A stretch of 64,000 nt of DNA. Origin: Mesostigma viride. Taxonomy: Eukaryota; Streptophyta; Mesostigmatophyceae; Mesostigmatales; Mesostigmataceae. A program made the position numbers and the translations under genes. Numbering within the stretch: the first letter of the stretch is position 1; the number at the start of each line of letters is the position of its first letter. This document shows positions 19,549-33,800 of the stretch, in pieces. Location of the stretch: NCBI GenBank assembly GCA_009746045.1, contig RPFO01000213.1, forward strand, positions 7,643,194 to 7,707,193. The letters are read 5' to 3'. The notes under the pieces were generated by a model. The model did no database searches, had not been told where the DNA came from, and was given only the letters and a program-made list of their open reading frames with translations.

Positions 19549-22500
19549 CTGTTTGGGTGTGTGACCATGTGGTTGTGGCCGCAGGTGACAGCAAACACAG
19601 GAGACAAGGATTAGCAATACATGCATAAAAAAGCCCTGGAGCTGCGGCTGAGAGTGGCCACAATGCTGGCATCCAAAAGAGAGTCACGCCCACTTGCGCT
19701 AGAGATTCGTACCAATCATGATGTTCTACTACCATGAGCTTGAGAACTGCATCACTTGACGGTAACATGACCTGATACTACACGAATTCCCACAAATGCC
19801 CCCTGCCTTGTCCAGCTCCCCTGTTCCCTACTGCTATTAAGCGTTTCATTGGCGTGCTATCGCTATTGCTGCAACTTGATCTAGTGCTGACCGCTCACCT
19901 GCGTGACGTTGAAGTTGCTGCGGAAGGTCTGGCCCAGCAAGCCGTGCACGCCCTCCGTCACGCTCATCTTGCTGATCTTGAAGTTGAGCTGTGGGAGCGA
20001 GCGGCCAATGCGAATAGATGGCACCGAAAAGTCGTGGCATAGATGGGTGAGCAGCGACCAGCCAAGGCTGGATGACAGGCATGCACGCTCATGATCAGGC
20101 CACAAGGCTGCAGGACAGGTACGACAGGAAGGGAGCAACCAAACTATAACACGGTCGATGTGAACATCTGCACACAGCACTGCGGTAAAAGAGCCGGTAC
20201 GCCCTGTGCCTGCTTACAGCTTAAGGTCCGCAAGCGAAACGCCGCGACCAGCTGCGTAGGTAGAGCATGCAGATTGCGTGGCGACAACACAACACCACAT
20301 ACCAATGCTTACACTCTATGCATCAGGGCAGGTAAGCACATGGGTGGGTCGTGAGCATCAAACCATACTAAAATGTTTGATCTACTAGTGTTTACACAAA
20401 CTATCTACTAGTGTATGCATGAACTACTGGTGGCGGGCCTGTCGGGCGGCCACTTACGAAGTTGGTGCCGGGTCCCCCCTCTCCCTTCCAGAACGATGCG
20501 CGCACAACCTCCACCTCCATTGCGAGCAGACCAGCGATCTCGACGGTGACGCGCGTCTTGCGACGCATGACCTGGCCACACCCACCAAAGACAGCAGTAC
20601 GGCAAACGTAGTTCAAGCCACCATGTTGTCAAGAGAAAATGTTGTCCAAGCCATTACAGAGTCGCATCATACGTCGTCAGTTGCCAAAGCACCCATTTTT
20701 TAAGCAACTAGTTATCAGTTGCCAGCAACCAACACGACCTCTGACCACCGTTTGCAATAGACCAACACCATCAACAGCAAATGCCTGTCCTTGGCAGCTA
20801 CCAATGCCATGAGTGATTAACAAGAAAAAGAGGCTGGAGGCTGGAGGTTTGTTCGTTAACGAGTTGCCCACGTAGACACAGGAATTGTCCTTTCCAGGCT
20901 GCGCCCCCCCCTGCGGAAGCTTCACTATCAAAACAAAGCATGCCTAAGGTCACTCATGTTCAGAAAAAAACATTTCCTTTCCTTGGAAAACAGTACGGAG
21001 AAACAGCTGGCCACACAGCTGCAACCAACTGAATGACAGATGAACCCGTCAACCTCCTTGTTCTCCCGCCAGCTCACCACATGCCTGGTTGCCCCCTTGC
21101 CCTGCAAGGCACCCTCAACTAACTGTCTACTTTCACAGGCACCTTAGCATGCTGGCAGGACGAACGCAGATCGAGGAATGGTCTACCTCGCAACATCGAC
21201 CAAAACAGCGGGAATCCCGCTGACCAGGCGTTGTGGAGGAATCCCACTGCTAGGCCTAAAACTTTGGAATCCCCACCCTCTATGATAACGGGTCGCGCAC
21301 ACGAAGCCTGAGCTAGTGGGCAGGCTGAAAGAGGAGCCACGCACCGTTAGCCCGTGCCAGCGCGCCATGGTGGAAGATTTCTTGTCCGCGCCGCCTGCCA
21401 TGGTCTTGCCGTTGACCACCACAGTGCCGTGGGCGGCCGTGAAGGGCGTGCCCTCGGGCGAGACGGCGTCGATGGTGATGTTGTAGTAGGGCCAGTACAT
21501 GATGGAGAGAGAACGGATCCAGGTGGCGGTGCGGGCAGGCGCGGGGGCCGAGGAGGACGAGTGCGGGTGCGCGACGCCGATCATGCGCATGTTCACGTGG
21601 AGGATCTCGTCTGAGATGAGGCAGTAGGTCGACTCGGGCTCGCCCATGAAGTCAAACTTGAGGCCGTTACCTGTGCGGCGACGCGGGGGAAGCATGCGCG
21701 AGGCAGCCACGGCACCGCCGCAAAGGTCAGAGGCATAAAATATTAACTTTAGAGGAGGTCATTGTTGGCTATGGGATGCTCGAAGATTGGCCCATAGGGG
21801 ACAGCGGAGCAGCTGGGCTGTTTGCTTCATGTGCGGCCGTGGGGCACTGGACGGATCGGGCAGCGATGAGAAGGGAAACGCCAGAACTCCACACGAGAAA
21901 GGTTTCCATGTGCACAAAAGGGGCCAGCAGGAGCCAGCAGGAGCAGGTGTTGTGCGTGGGGCCGGTGAGCGCGGCTCTTTGTTTGTGAGGAGCTCACGTC
22001 CGCAAGGGCCCTGAATGAGCAGCTACAAGACTGCGGTGTTTGTAAATGCCGCAAGAGGTTGGCCTGCTGAGGGTGTCCAGGACTACGTAGGGAACACTGG
22101 CGGAGGGGCACAAAACCAAGCTACACATTCCATGAATTGGCCAGGTGCCACGCTAGGGGGAATATGGACTTGGACCATACTTAAGGCTCTTGATGATCCT
22201 GGGACGTCTGCGCAGAGAGACATGCATGTGAAGAGGGTAAGGGCCGTGGCAGGGTGGGTTGGGCAGGGTCGCATGCTCACACCGCTCTTCTTCCATGGGC
22301 CAGGGAGGGCGGCGGCTCACCGGCCACAAAGTGGGGGTCACTCTTGGCTCCCACGGGTTCGTCCCCCATGATGATGATGACGGGGTCTGGCGCAGGGGGT
22401 GCGCCGATCACCGCCGCAGGGATGGAACGGTTGGTTGCCGGTCACAAAAGGGAGGAAAGGAGAAAGGCAGACAATAGCAACACAATCAGTGGCGGGTTAT

Positions 22501-25500
22501 CGCAAGATCCACAACGCGAAGCTCGTTGGACAACACGCCACGTCAGCCAGGGATAAGCAAACGAACAAACAAACAATCAAACAGAGAGCACCGATAAACG
22601 GCCAGCGGTAAGGAACCGAGCCCAGAGTCTCCAGGTCACCTTGGCATAGGCAACGGTCGCCAGAATCATCCTTGCTTCATGCACAGATGCACAGCGCAGC
22701 CTGGAGCAACCTCTTGATGTCGGAAGTATTAATTATTATTCATCTCTGTTTGCCCAGACGGTGTGTCTCCCTGCATGTCACAGTCAGCTCCCTCCAATCA
22801 ATCCCCCTCCTGTCCCCCCCCCCCTTTCCTCCCCTCCCCCCCCCTCCCCTTTTGTTTTCCTTGCAGTCTGCTCTCCACTCCACGGCGGCTGTTCCCCGGA
22901 CACACAGGCTATGTGAGAGCCATCACAAGGGCCTTAGACTGCTAATGACTCTGTTACCTTCGAGATCGTAATGTCTGGCTTCAGTGCACAGATGCCTCCG
23001 ATAAGATTGGCAGCAGCCAAATGGTTGGTGGCCGCCAGATGTCCAAGCCACGGTGCCCTACCCGATTGCATTCCGTTTGTTCTATTTTCGTTTCCCGTAC
23101 CTGTGTCTTCGGGGAAGGTGGCCGTGGCGAGCTCTCCGCTCTCCACCACCTGCACACGTCAGAGTGGTTGGGGGGCCATGGGACGCAGTGCACACGCCAT
23201 GCCAGTGGCGGCAACAGGGGCATGATGAGCACAGCGACACGACGCCCCGGGTTAGGGGGAAGGCCAGGAGCGTGGGATGCACGTCACGCCAGTGGGGCCG
23301 GCATAGGGCACAACACATGCCGCATTTGTGCACCACGTGTGGCCTGGAAGAAGGGATTAGGGTGGGACCAGTCGCTAGGGGCATCACACACAATTTGTAT
23401 CTGGCACATTACAGGCATATGGGCCGCGGGAAAGGGTCGCGGTACTGTGAACGCAAGCTTTACGAACTGAAATTAGTATGCTACTAATACATACTTGGCT
23501 TTTCTTGGACGTTTGCTCCATTCATTTCGTTCATGACTCAACAAACGCGGATAAGATAACAGCCGGCTTGAGCTACCATGGTCCGGATTCTTCCAGATTT
23601 CTGGCCTGCGCTGCCTCTCTCTTTGATTTACTACTAACATGTACCCGCGTGTGTACGTGCCCATTTGCCCGTGCGCCCGCGTGGCTTTGAAGATCGCTCT
23701 GGGACGCGCGCGGGCCAACAACCGGCACAGGGTCTCTGGCCAACTCGACCAGACATCCGTGAGACTGTCATATACCTTGTGGCACTATGCTCACCCTAGA
23801 CTGTAAGAAGTTGCCAGTCCCTTCAATGTGTGAAGTCCTTGTAGTGCCCTGCTTAAGTCTACTACCAACTGCAATCCCTTTTGTCTGACTGAAAGGGCAG
23901 TTGTGGATGAGGTGGTGGCAGCTGCGCGCCCAGTGCCACGCCACCCGCTTCCGTTGCAAAAGCTTGCCGAGCCCACCCAAAGGGTCACAGTCCATGCATG
24001 ACAGTCAAAGAACCTGCAGGTATCCCCAGGAACCGCCGTAGCTTGCTCGCCACCTCTAGTAGGGCAAGCCTGCAAGCGTCACTCACCTGCCGGATGAGGC
24101 CCATGTCGGCCTGCGCCTCCGCGGCCTCCGGCGCGTACACCTGCACGAGCACACGGTAGCGCTGCGCACACGCCAAGCATGGACGCCAAGCATGTGTGTG
24201 TATGTATGTGTGTATGAGTGCGCGCGTGCGTGTGTCGGGGGTGGGGTGGGGTTGGGGTTGGGGTGGGAAAGGTAAGCGGCAATACAACAGGCAGCACAAA
24301 ACGCGCACAAGCAGCAAGGGGGGGGGGGGGGGGGAGCAGAAGCGGCAACATGCTGAGCGACACGCAATACATGCAGCGGCAAAACACGCACAAAGCCAGC
24401 AGCACGCAGCAAGCAACCAGGGCAGCCCGATTGCGCAAGGTAAGCAGATCCCATCAGGCGGTGGGATGGCGCCTTGGCAGTTGGGGTTTGGGAGGGCCAA
24501 CGAGCCGAAGCCAACAGCAGGCGCTTCTTGTGTTATACTTTACAGGATCCGCGCATACGTCAGGTCTTCAATCAAGGCGTTCAACCATCCAGATACCAAC
24601 CACCCCATACTCGATAAAGTGTACTATACCACCATATTATCTTTAGCTAAGCGCTTGTGAGGAGTAGAGCGCAAAAAGAGCAGAGCACAAGGAGTAGAGT
24701 ACACAAAGCGCAGAGCACAAAGAGCAAAGTACCCAAAGAGCAGAGCACAAAGAGTAGAGTACACAAACAGCAGAGCACAAAGAGTAGAGTACACAAAGAG
24801 CAGAGCACAAAGGCTAGTGTACACAAACAGCAGAGCACAAAGAGAAGAGTACACAAAGAGCAGAGCACAAAGAGTAGAGTACACAAAGAGCAGAGCACAA
24901 AGAGAAGAGTACACAAAGAGCAGATCACAAAGAGTAGAGTACACAAAGAGCATAGCACAAATAGTAGAGTACACAAAGAGCAGAGCACAAAGAGTAGAGC
25001 GCAAAAAGAGCAGAGCACAAAGAGTAGAGTACACAAAGAGTACAGCGGGGGCGGGCCGCACGGAGCAGTACGACGGAACGCGCCGCGCATCCCAGCGGCA
25101 CGGGTGCACACAGGGCAGCAAGAGCGGCGAATGTCACGGTAAAGGGCGAGAAACCGACATGCACTCCTGGCACATGCCTCTATCGTGCCCCATGGTCACC
25201 TCGGTCTCACCCCCATGGTCACGTGCCTTGCCACCTTGATCGCGCCCCATGGTGGCCCCCCAACCCTGCCCCCCCGGCTGCCGACCTTGGTACTGCACCC
25301 ATGATGATAGGGGCATACTCAAGATGAACTCGAGCCAACCCGAGGCCAACCCGAGAACTGAATCCGTGGTCTCTTGCCCCCCATGGAACCACCCTGCCCC
25401 TGCCCCTCTCCCTCTATCTTTCCTATTGGCTTCTCTTCCCCCCCCCCCCCCCGCCCCCCCCCTCATTCTGCCCCAGTGGACGGCCCCAGTCCTTACCCCT

Positions 25501-27835
25501 GCTGGCCGCCCTTGCCTCCCCACTCCCTCTCTCTCCCCAAAGCAACCACTTTTGCCCATGACATCCCAGCACAAAACAGTGGACGGATGCATCACCCATG
25601 AATCGGCCCACAAGTCGGATTCCTTGCCCTTGCGCGTGGTTGGGTTCCTACGCTATCGCGCTGCGTCGCCGTGGCCCACGCACCTGCACGCCCACGCCTG
25701 GCACGTGCGCGACTTGCGAGACCTTGACGGCGCAGCCCTTGAAGTCGCCCAGCCCGGTGAGCGCGATCACCTGCTGCTCCAACAGGTGCAGGTCCGCGCT
25801 GGCTAGCTCGCGCCGCGCCACGATGGTCATGGCCTGCTCCGCCGCCACCGTGCCAGCCAGCAGCGCGGAGCAGCGGCGCACCCGCATCGAGCAGCGGCCC
25901 ACGTTGCCTGCCGCGTCAAGTGCCGAGAAGACCACCTGGCGGACGGCACGGCCAGAATAGGAACATAGGCACATGCGTGCGCGTGTCAAGACCAGAAGAG
26001 AACAGACCCACCCACACGTCGTGGCCGTAATGAAAACACGTGCTCTACTTAAAACGGTGAGGTATTCTTGAGGAATAGCCACAGATTCATTTGACGACCA
26101 GTTTTTATCGAGGTCCCCCTTTTTTTTTGTAGGGGCTGGTGATGCCACGGCAACAAGAAAAAATGCACACAACCACAAGCTGGGCAGGTGAAGGGGACCA
26201 GAGCACTAAGCGGGGCCAGAACCAACATAGACACACGCACGCATCAATCGTGTCGCTTCCGATGGATACATCCGCCACATGCGCGGGCAGGGGAGGGAGG
26301 GCCGGAGGGGGGTGGATTGATCTGTCAGAGATAACCACAGAACTGCGCATAGTGTGCTATGATGAGTGTAACGGGGAGAAACCATTTTGAGCTTTATAAT
26401 TGAGATGCGCAGCGAGCGGCATGCGTCAACTGACAAGGATACGTGGCGCCCACATGGAGATGGGGCGGATGGGGCACACAAATATTAATTTGGGTACACC
26501 AATAGGGAATAAGTTAAATATGTTAGCACACCAATAAGGCATGCCCGCACACCACAAAGTGGACAGGGCTGTGACACAGCATGCACATATTCCCCTCCTT
26601 TCCCCCTCCCCCATTCCACTCTCCCCCTCCCCTATGCCCCCACCCCATTTCCCTCTTCCCCCTCCCCCTCCTTCCTGAGTTTCTCCCTCCCCTGCCCCCC
26701 CCCCCCCCCCCAACATACCAGCGTGACGCCCGGAGCAAACACAGAGCCGCTGGGGGGCGCCCCCGGCTGGGTGATGGCGGGAAAAGACCCTCCGCAGTTG
26801 TCGGTGGCGGTCGGCAGGTTGTACATCACCGGCTCGTCCTCGCCCACCTCCATGTCCGCTGGAGGATGGGGGAAAAGTCACGTGGGCCATGGCACGTGCC
26901 ATCACATGAACAAGGACACGTGTTTTCATGTGGCCAGTGGCAGCAGGCGGATGCGTGAGGGGGTGGGGAACGCAGGCGTGTGCGGGAGATAGGGGCACGC
27001 AGAGGGGCAGGCCAAGTTGCAGGAAAAGGGGCAGACACCGGGGCAGGCCAACAGGCAGGCCGACGGGCAGGCCAAGGGGCAGACAACGGGGTGGGCCAAG
27101 GGGCAGGCCAAGGGGCAGACAACGGGGTGGGCCAAGGGGCAGGCCAAGGGGCAGGCCAAGGGGCAGGCCAAGGGGCAGGCCAAGGGGCAGGCCAAGGGGC
27201 AGACAACGGGGCAGGCCAAGGGGCAGGCGAAGGGCTGGCCAAAGGGACGAGTGGGATAGGGGCATGGGAGCTGTGTAGAGCCCGCGGGAGAGAGGAAACG
27301 AAAAAAAGGATATCGCAACAGCCAGCTGGCTGGCAGAACAGGCGGCACCCTCGCTTGCAAAGGAGGTAGGCGGGCCAAGGAGGATAAGGCGGCAGTCGTA
27401 CCACATTCGGAACAGTTGGTTGCGGGGGAATCGGGGGTTTCCAAGGGCAGGTCCACCACTCCATGCCCGACGTGACAACATCACATCTTTGCTCCGCCCA
27501 TGACACCCATGCCCATGCCTTAGCCCCCTGCAATATCCCGGTCCTGGGCGCTGGGCGAAGAAAGGAGAAGCTGAATCAAGAAAACAAGGCACGCGTCATC
27601 CCCTAAGACCTTACCTGGGTAGGCGCTTCTTACCTGGGCATGCAAGCATGGGTAGCTCCTGGTTCAATGTCTCGGGGCAGTCAGGAAGAGAGGGGGAAAA
27701 AATGAAATGACTAAATCCAGCCTTCGCTCCACCTGATGCAGCTATGCCCATGCGCCCCCCCCCCCCCCCCCCCCCTACCTGGGCAGGGGGAGAAAGGGAC
27801 AAGCATGAACACAGAAACGGGGGTAGGACGCACCG

Positions 27836-27866
<31 letters not shown>

Positions 27867-30800
27867 TGGGCAGGTCAGCACGGGTGGCTCCTGGTCGACC
27901 ACCACCACGGGGATGGTGCACTCAGCCACGTTGCGTGTGAACTGGTCGGCCGCACGGTAGCGCACCAGCGTGACGCCCACGGGGAAGTCGGAGCCGCTCG
28001 GGCCACCCAGCACGCGCTCAATGTCCACGGGGCCGCCGCAGTTGTCCACCGCGGTGGCCTGGGGGAGGAAACACGAGCGAACAAGGCAAGGGGTGTGGTG
28101 GGCGCAACATTTTCACAATCAGGGGTTGCCTTGCGCAGCCGTAGTGGTGATGGGTGGTGGCGCGTGGTAGTGGGTGGTTGTGATGGCATCAACGAGTGCA
28201 CCCATGCGTTGTCAGGATCCAAGGGCCTTGGACCGCAGACTGGATGGAAGGGCACGGTTACGTACTGAGGTGGCCTGGGGGGTGTGACGGGTGGTGGTGG
28301 CATCAAAGGCATACGTGCATGGTTTGTCAAGGTGAAGGCGTCTGGCTATGGACCGCGTTGGCCTGGGGTAGGAAGCCAGTATCCAGCCAATGGTGCAGGC
28401 AATGATCAAGGCAAGGGGGCCAGCAAGAATCGAGGCATGTTCACACAGCATCAAGGTAGGACAAGGTTGTTATTGACAACGGGGGCAGGGGGGTGGTGGC
28501 ATTGATGGCAAAGCACCGATAGAAAGGTGCTCCTAGTGACTGCGGTAACGCTTGAAAGGGCCGGCCGCGTCGAGGCGATGGCTGGTCAGGACAAGACAGC
28601 AGGTACCTCCGTGTGGCCGTGCGAGATGGGGCGTAATGGTGCGAGCGGGAAGCAAGGGCATGCAGAACCATGGGAGAAGGCGCGCGTTGGCGTGTGCATG
28701 GGCGCTCGCGCACAAGGGGTGGAAGCACGCGTTGGCAGGGGCATGGGTGCTTGCGGACAAGGGTTTGAGTGTGCCAGCGGATGGGTGTAATACATAATGA
28801 TAGTGTGCTATAATAATTAGATAATTGATAAATGATGAGATAAGAATAATTAGACAGAATTAGGTTGAATAGTTGGATTAGATCAATTAGATCATTGTAT
28901 ATATGCGTCCATGAATCCGCTCTTCCAACAAGCAGTTTACAATACTAGATGGCAGCTAACAATTGGTGGCAGGTCCGCCTATCGTGCATGACTCACATTC
29001 TCCCACGACACGCCGGCGACGCACTCGCCCGGTCGCGCCACGCGGGTGCCCGCCACGGTCGGGCAGAAGAGGATGGGCGGCTCGTAGTCCTCGTACAGCA
29101 CCACGGGCGTGGTGGCCACCCCGCGGGCAAGCCCTTGGTCGCTGCAAGAGAACTCAAAGTCGTACTTGGCCCTGCGGCGCAAAGTGGCAAGTGAAGGGAG
29201 GGGAGGAGGGGTGGTGGTGGTGGCGTTTGGGGTGGATGTCAGTCCGAAGATTTATCAGCCAAACAGAAGCTTCAGGGCTTGTTGGTCTGTGTGGCGTGCT
29301 TGTTGGATGATGGGATGTGTGTTTGCGTGTGCAAGTCTGTGTGTGTGTGTGTGCGTGTGTGTGTATGTGTGTTTATGTGTGTGTATGTGTGTGTTTGTGT
29401 GTGTGTGTGTGTAGTGGTGGCGTTGGTGGGTGGGTGGGTGGGTGGGTGGGTGGGTGGGTGGGTGGGTGGGTGGGTGGGTCAAGCAAACTGGCTGGTGTTG
29501 GTAAAGTCATTCACGCCTTACGTTGGGTTCGAGGTTTTCGAGGGGTCAACCCAACTTAAGGCGTGAATGGCCTCACTGAAGTGCACAAGTTTGAACTAAA
29601 GATACTAAATAAAATATTATGAGCTCCTTTGAACTTAGAATACCGAAATCGCGACCCAACTTAAGGCGTGAATAGAATACGCGACCCAACTTAAGGCGTG
29701 AACACAACATAAGCCAAACCAACTTAAGGCGTGAATGACTCTAGGTGCGGCATGGGAGCAGCACAACCCGCGTGGCTAGGTAATGGAATGCATGTAAGAG
29801 CGCTTTAACAGGCTTCAATACATCTGCCATGCTCGGCACGTCTCAAAGGGTAGCGTATATCCCAAGTTTGGAAGCAATCAGGGCACAGGTTACCATCTCC
29901 TAGCAACCAGACTGGTGGGGTGTGTGGGTGGGGGGTTCACTCTAGCAACCAGGTTGTGACCACGCACACCGTTGGAACGAGAACGGGCGCCCAACCGAGA
30001 CAGAAACATCAACACGTGATGCCACCATAGCATCCACAATTCAGTTACACGCTACTATTGCTATGCACACGCACCTGCACTTGACAAGCATGCTATCCTA
30101 CGCTACCACAAACACGGCACGGCGGCTGCTTGGGTGCTCATCAAATGCACCCACCTGCAGTTGACAAGTGGCACGAGGTGCTGTGAGATCTGCCGGATGG
30201 TCTGCGTGCTGATGGCCAGCTCCTTGCCGGCGCCGCTGTAGTAGGCAAAGCCAGTCCCGTTCTTGTTGACCACCCACTGGCACGCCCAGTCGGGCACAGT
30301 CACGTCCTCCACGTCGTCCGCAGTGCCCAGCAGCATCAGGCGCGAGGGCACGATCTTGGTCATGTTGCTCTGTGGGTCGTATAGAGGCAGGAGGGCAGAT
30401 GTGGGGAAGGGGCAAAAATAGAACAAGCAGTGTGTGGGGCAACAAACTTGGTCACGTTCTGTGGGGCAATGATCTTGGTCATGTGGCTCTCCAACCCAGG
30501 GTGACAGCGGGTAAGGGGCTGGTGAGCATGGGGCCAGAGCAAACGTCACATGAACCGCATGTGTGAGGCATGACGTTGGCCGAGGTCGCTCGGTGGGACG
30601 TGGGGCACAAGGGGAGGAACATAGGCAGGGGGATCGAGAAGAAATAGCACCAACAGCGTGCATGAGGATGACACTTTGGTCATGTCGCACCAACAGCGTG
30701 CATGAGGATGACACGTTGGCCATGTCGCACCAACAGCGTGCATGAGGATGACACTTTGGTCATGTCGCACCAACAGCGTGCATGAGGATGACACTTTGGT

Positions 30801-33800
30801 CATGTCGCACCAACAGCGTGCATGAGGATGACACTTTGGTCATGTCGCACCAACAGCGTGCATGAGGATGACACTTTGGTCATGTCGCACCAACAGCGTG
30901 CATGAGGATGACACTTTGGCCATGTCGCACCAACAGCGTGCATGAGGATGACACGTTGGTCATGTCGCACCAACAGCGTGCATGAGGATGACACTTTGGT
31001 CATGTCGCACCAACAGCGTGCATGAGGATGACACTTTGGTCATGTCGCACCAACAGCGTGCATTAGGATGACACGTTGGTCGTGTTGCTGTGTTGGACGA
31101 AGGGCAGCAGAAAGGAGGAGCATGGGAAGGAGCCAATGGAGCCTGAGCAGTACGTGTGCGACAAGTTCCTCACGTTGCTCTGTGATACGTGGCGTGGACA
31201 GTGGTGGTGTATGCGAAGGAGCCAGGGGGTGCAGCAGAGCACGACAGGGAGCAGATATGGCAAGAGCGCCACACGGGATGCGCCCATGGCATCGGACCAT
31301 GACGACACAGTGACCAAGAGTCCCATCAGCATTAGCACGTAGGCGAGGCACCCCTGCTTCTCCTTCCTCCACACGTCTAGTCCTTCAGACGTCCAAGGTG
31401 TCCATTCTAACCATAAAAAAGCTCTATTCGTTCGAAGCACGAACAAGGGGCCTATTCCTGGTCTCTCGCTGCGCGGCACCCACCTGCGGCGACACGATCT
31501 GCACGTTGGGCGGGTTGTTGGCCACCTCAAAGGAGATGGAAAAGGCGTCCGCCGCGCGCAGGCCATCCGAGGCGTACACACGGAACTTGGCGTCCGACGA
31601 CGCGCGCAGGCGCTTCTTGTCAAAGGCCACGCAGACGCAGTTGAAGCCTGGGTCGCCCACGCAGGGGGCCGGCGACGGGTCCACGTACGACAGCAGAAGT
31701 ATCTCGCAGGAGCACCCGACGCCGCGTGTGGCAAAGTCGGGGCAGTACTGCACGCTGTAGGTGAGGGACTGGCCGTCGGGGTCACGCACCGCCCAGCAGA
31801 GGTCCACCTGCAGGGGGGAGCGAGAGAGAGGGCGTTATTGGAGGGCATGGCCATGGGGGAAGCGGGACGCGGGGCGAGAGAGGGGGACGGACGATGGGAG
31901 AAAGCGATGCAAATCGTGGCGATGGGGGAGACAGGCTTCATAAGCACAGATAAATTACAGTCTATTGACCAAGAATACACTGTTTTCGCTGTTTTCACTT
32001 TCTTGTAGTTACTACAAAAGAGATGAGAACAAAGCTTGTATTGAAAACCATCCTTGAGAGCTCCCGAACACGCATGTCGATGCCAGTCTTCATGGCACCG
32101 CCTACTTTGACCACCCACAAGAGCGGGAAGGGGTTGCCTTGCAAAGCCGTAGACCGTATATCATCATCGTTGGAAACCGCACAAGTGCCCCCCCTCTTCT
32201 CCAGCACCTGCCCCGACCTGCATCCACCCACCTCGCGCATGCCCCCCCCCCCATCCACCCACCTTGGGCGTGCTCGCGTCAAACACCGGCTTCTGGCCCC
32301 CCACCAGCGCCGGCTTGTACACCGGGTTGGTGGCCGCAAACTCGGGCGCGTGCGGGGAGAGCGTGAGCTTGAGGATGTTGCGCTGCTCCAGGTCAAAGTC
32401 CACCGAGATGGTGATCGCACCGGGGCCGCTCTGAGGGAGCCCCTGGCCCTGCGTCTGCTTGAGGACCGAGCCCATGGCAACCGTGAACTCTACCAGGGTG
32501 GTCCCGTTGGGGGGCCCGCCCGGCGTGGCGCCCCGCGTGCCCTGGAAGTCATTCAGGACGGGCGGGAAGGTGAGCTCAAAGCCCTCAAAGTCGATGAAGG
32601 GGTAGGTCTTGCCGTCGATCGTGGTGTTGCCGACACGGAGGCCGTCGGGCAGGTCGGAGATGGGGAATCCGTCAAAGGAAAGGAAGGTGAAGCCATCAAA
32701 CGAAAAGAATGTGAAGCCGTCAAAGCTGAATAAGGGGAACGCGTCAAAGGAGCCAAACGAGAAGCCTGCGGCACACGAGGAGGGGGGGGGGGGGAGAGGC
32801 CAGGACAAGCAAATAGTTAGCAGAGGGGCAAGGGATGTTTAGGTAGTGCTCTCAACTGCGTGCCACGTCACAGAAAGAAGCACTACAGGCTACCCGTGGA
32901 CCATGGCAGACCAGGCAAAAGAGAAAAGAAAGCCATGGAGTCGCCACCCACCATCAAACGAGCCGAACGAGAACGCGTCAAATGAGAAGGCCGGGAACCC
33001 GTCAAATGAGAAGAAGGGCCAGCCGTCCTGGCTGTTGGGAGAGAAGGGCAGCTGCTTGGCGCACAGCGGGTTGTTGGGGTCATTGCAGCCCAGCAGGTCG
33101 GCGATCATGTCCGCCGTCTGGTCCGACGTGCGGATATCCACCTTGGGGTTGGTGACGCCATCTTGCACGGTGAGGCTCAGGCCAGAGGGCGTGCCCGTGT
33201 TGGCCTTGGTCTCCGCATTGTCCTTGGCGCACACCTGGGGGGCAGGTGTACGGGCAGAGAAAGATCACAAACACGGGATTCAGTGCATTGTGAAGCGTGG
33301 TAGGTGCACATCTGGCGAGGGTAGATACGGGCATGCACAGATGGTCCATGTGGTCAAACGACGATGGCAGCAACTGATGGGATTCTGAGGGCAGCCATGC
33401 GTGGTGGGTGCTTGCTGTGCCTGGGGTCTGAGGGGCTGACAGGTCTTTGATACCTGAGATGCAGATGGGCCATACTGCATGAGAGACCGGTGAACGGCGC
33501 GCTGCTGACGGGACAACGCCATGACTGCCTAGCACGGCCCGAGTAAAGAACTGTGCGTGCAGACAAATGCCACAAAGGCACAGTGATGCAACCAATCCGC
33601 AACTTCAGGTCGTTGAAAACAACTTGATTTCTTCTACACTTCCACTCACCTCTCCCCGTCTACATACTTCCATCACCTCTTCTGCTTTTTCTGCCCTTGC
33701 TTCTCTTCTTGTCCTACTATGCTTGCCTTCCCTTCTCGTCCACCTGTGCTTGCCCTCCCTCTCCTTTCGCCATATATGCATCTCCCCACTTCCCTTTGTC

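Noticed and set aside
26426-27592. 388-codon minus-strand frame
   Set aside because: Contains the real HYR exon 31 in a different frame and the 12-bp minisatellite; the Leu/Pro-Leu-Gly run is repeat-derived.
24657-31085. Regular arrays (24657-25050, 30640-31085) and 36095-36660 as CRISPR
   Set aside because: Units are contiguous with no unique spacers, and the DNA is eukaryotic. They are minisatellites.
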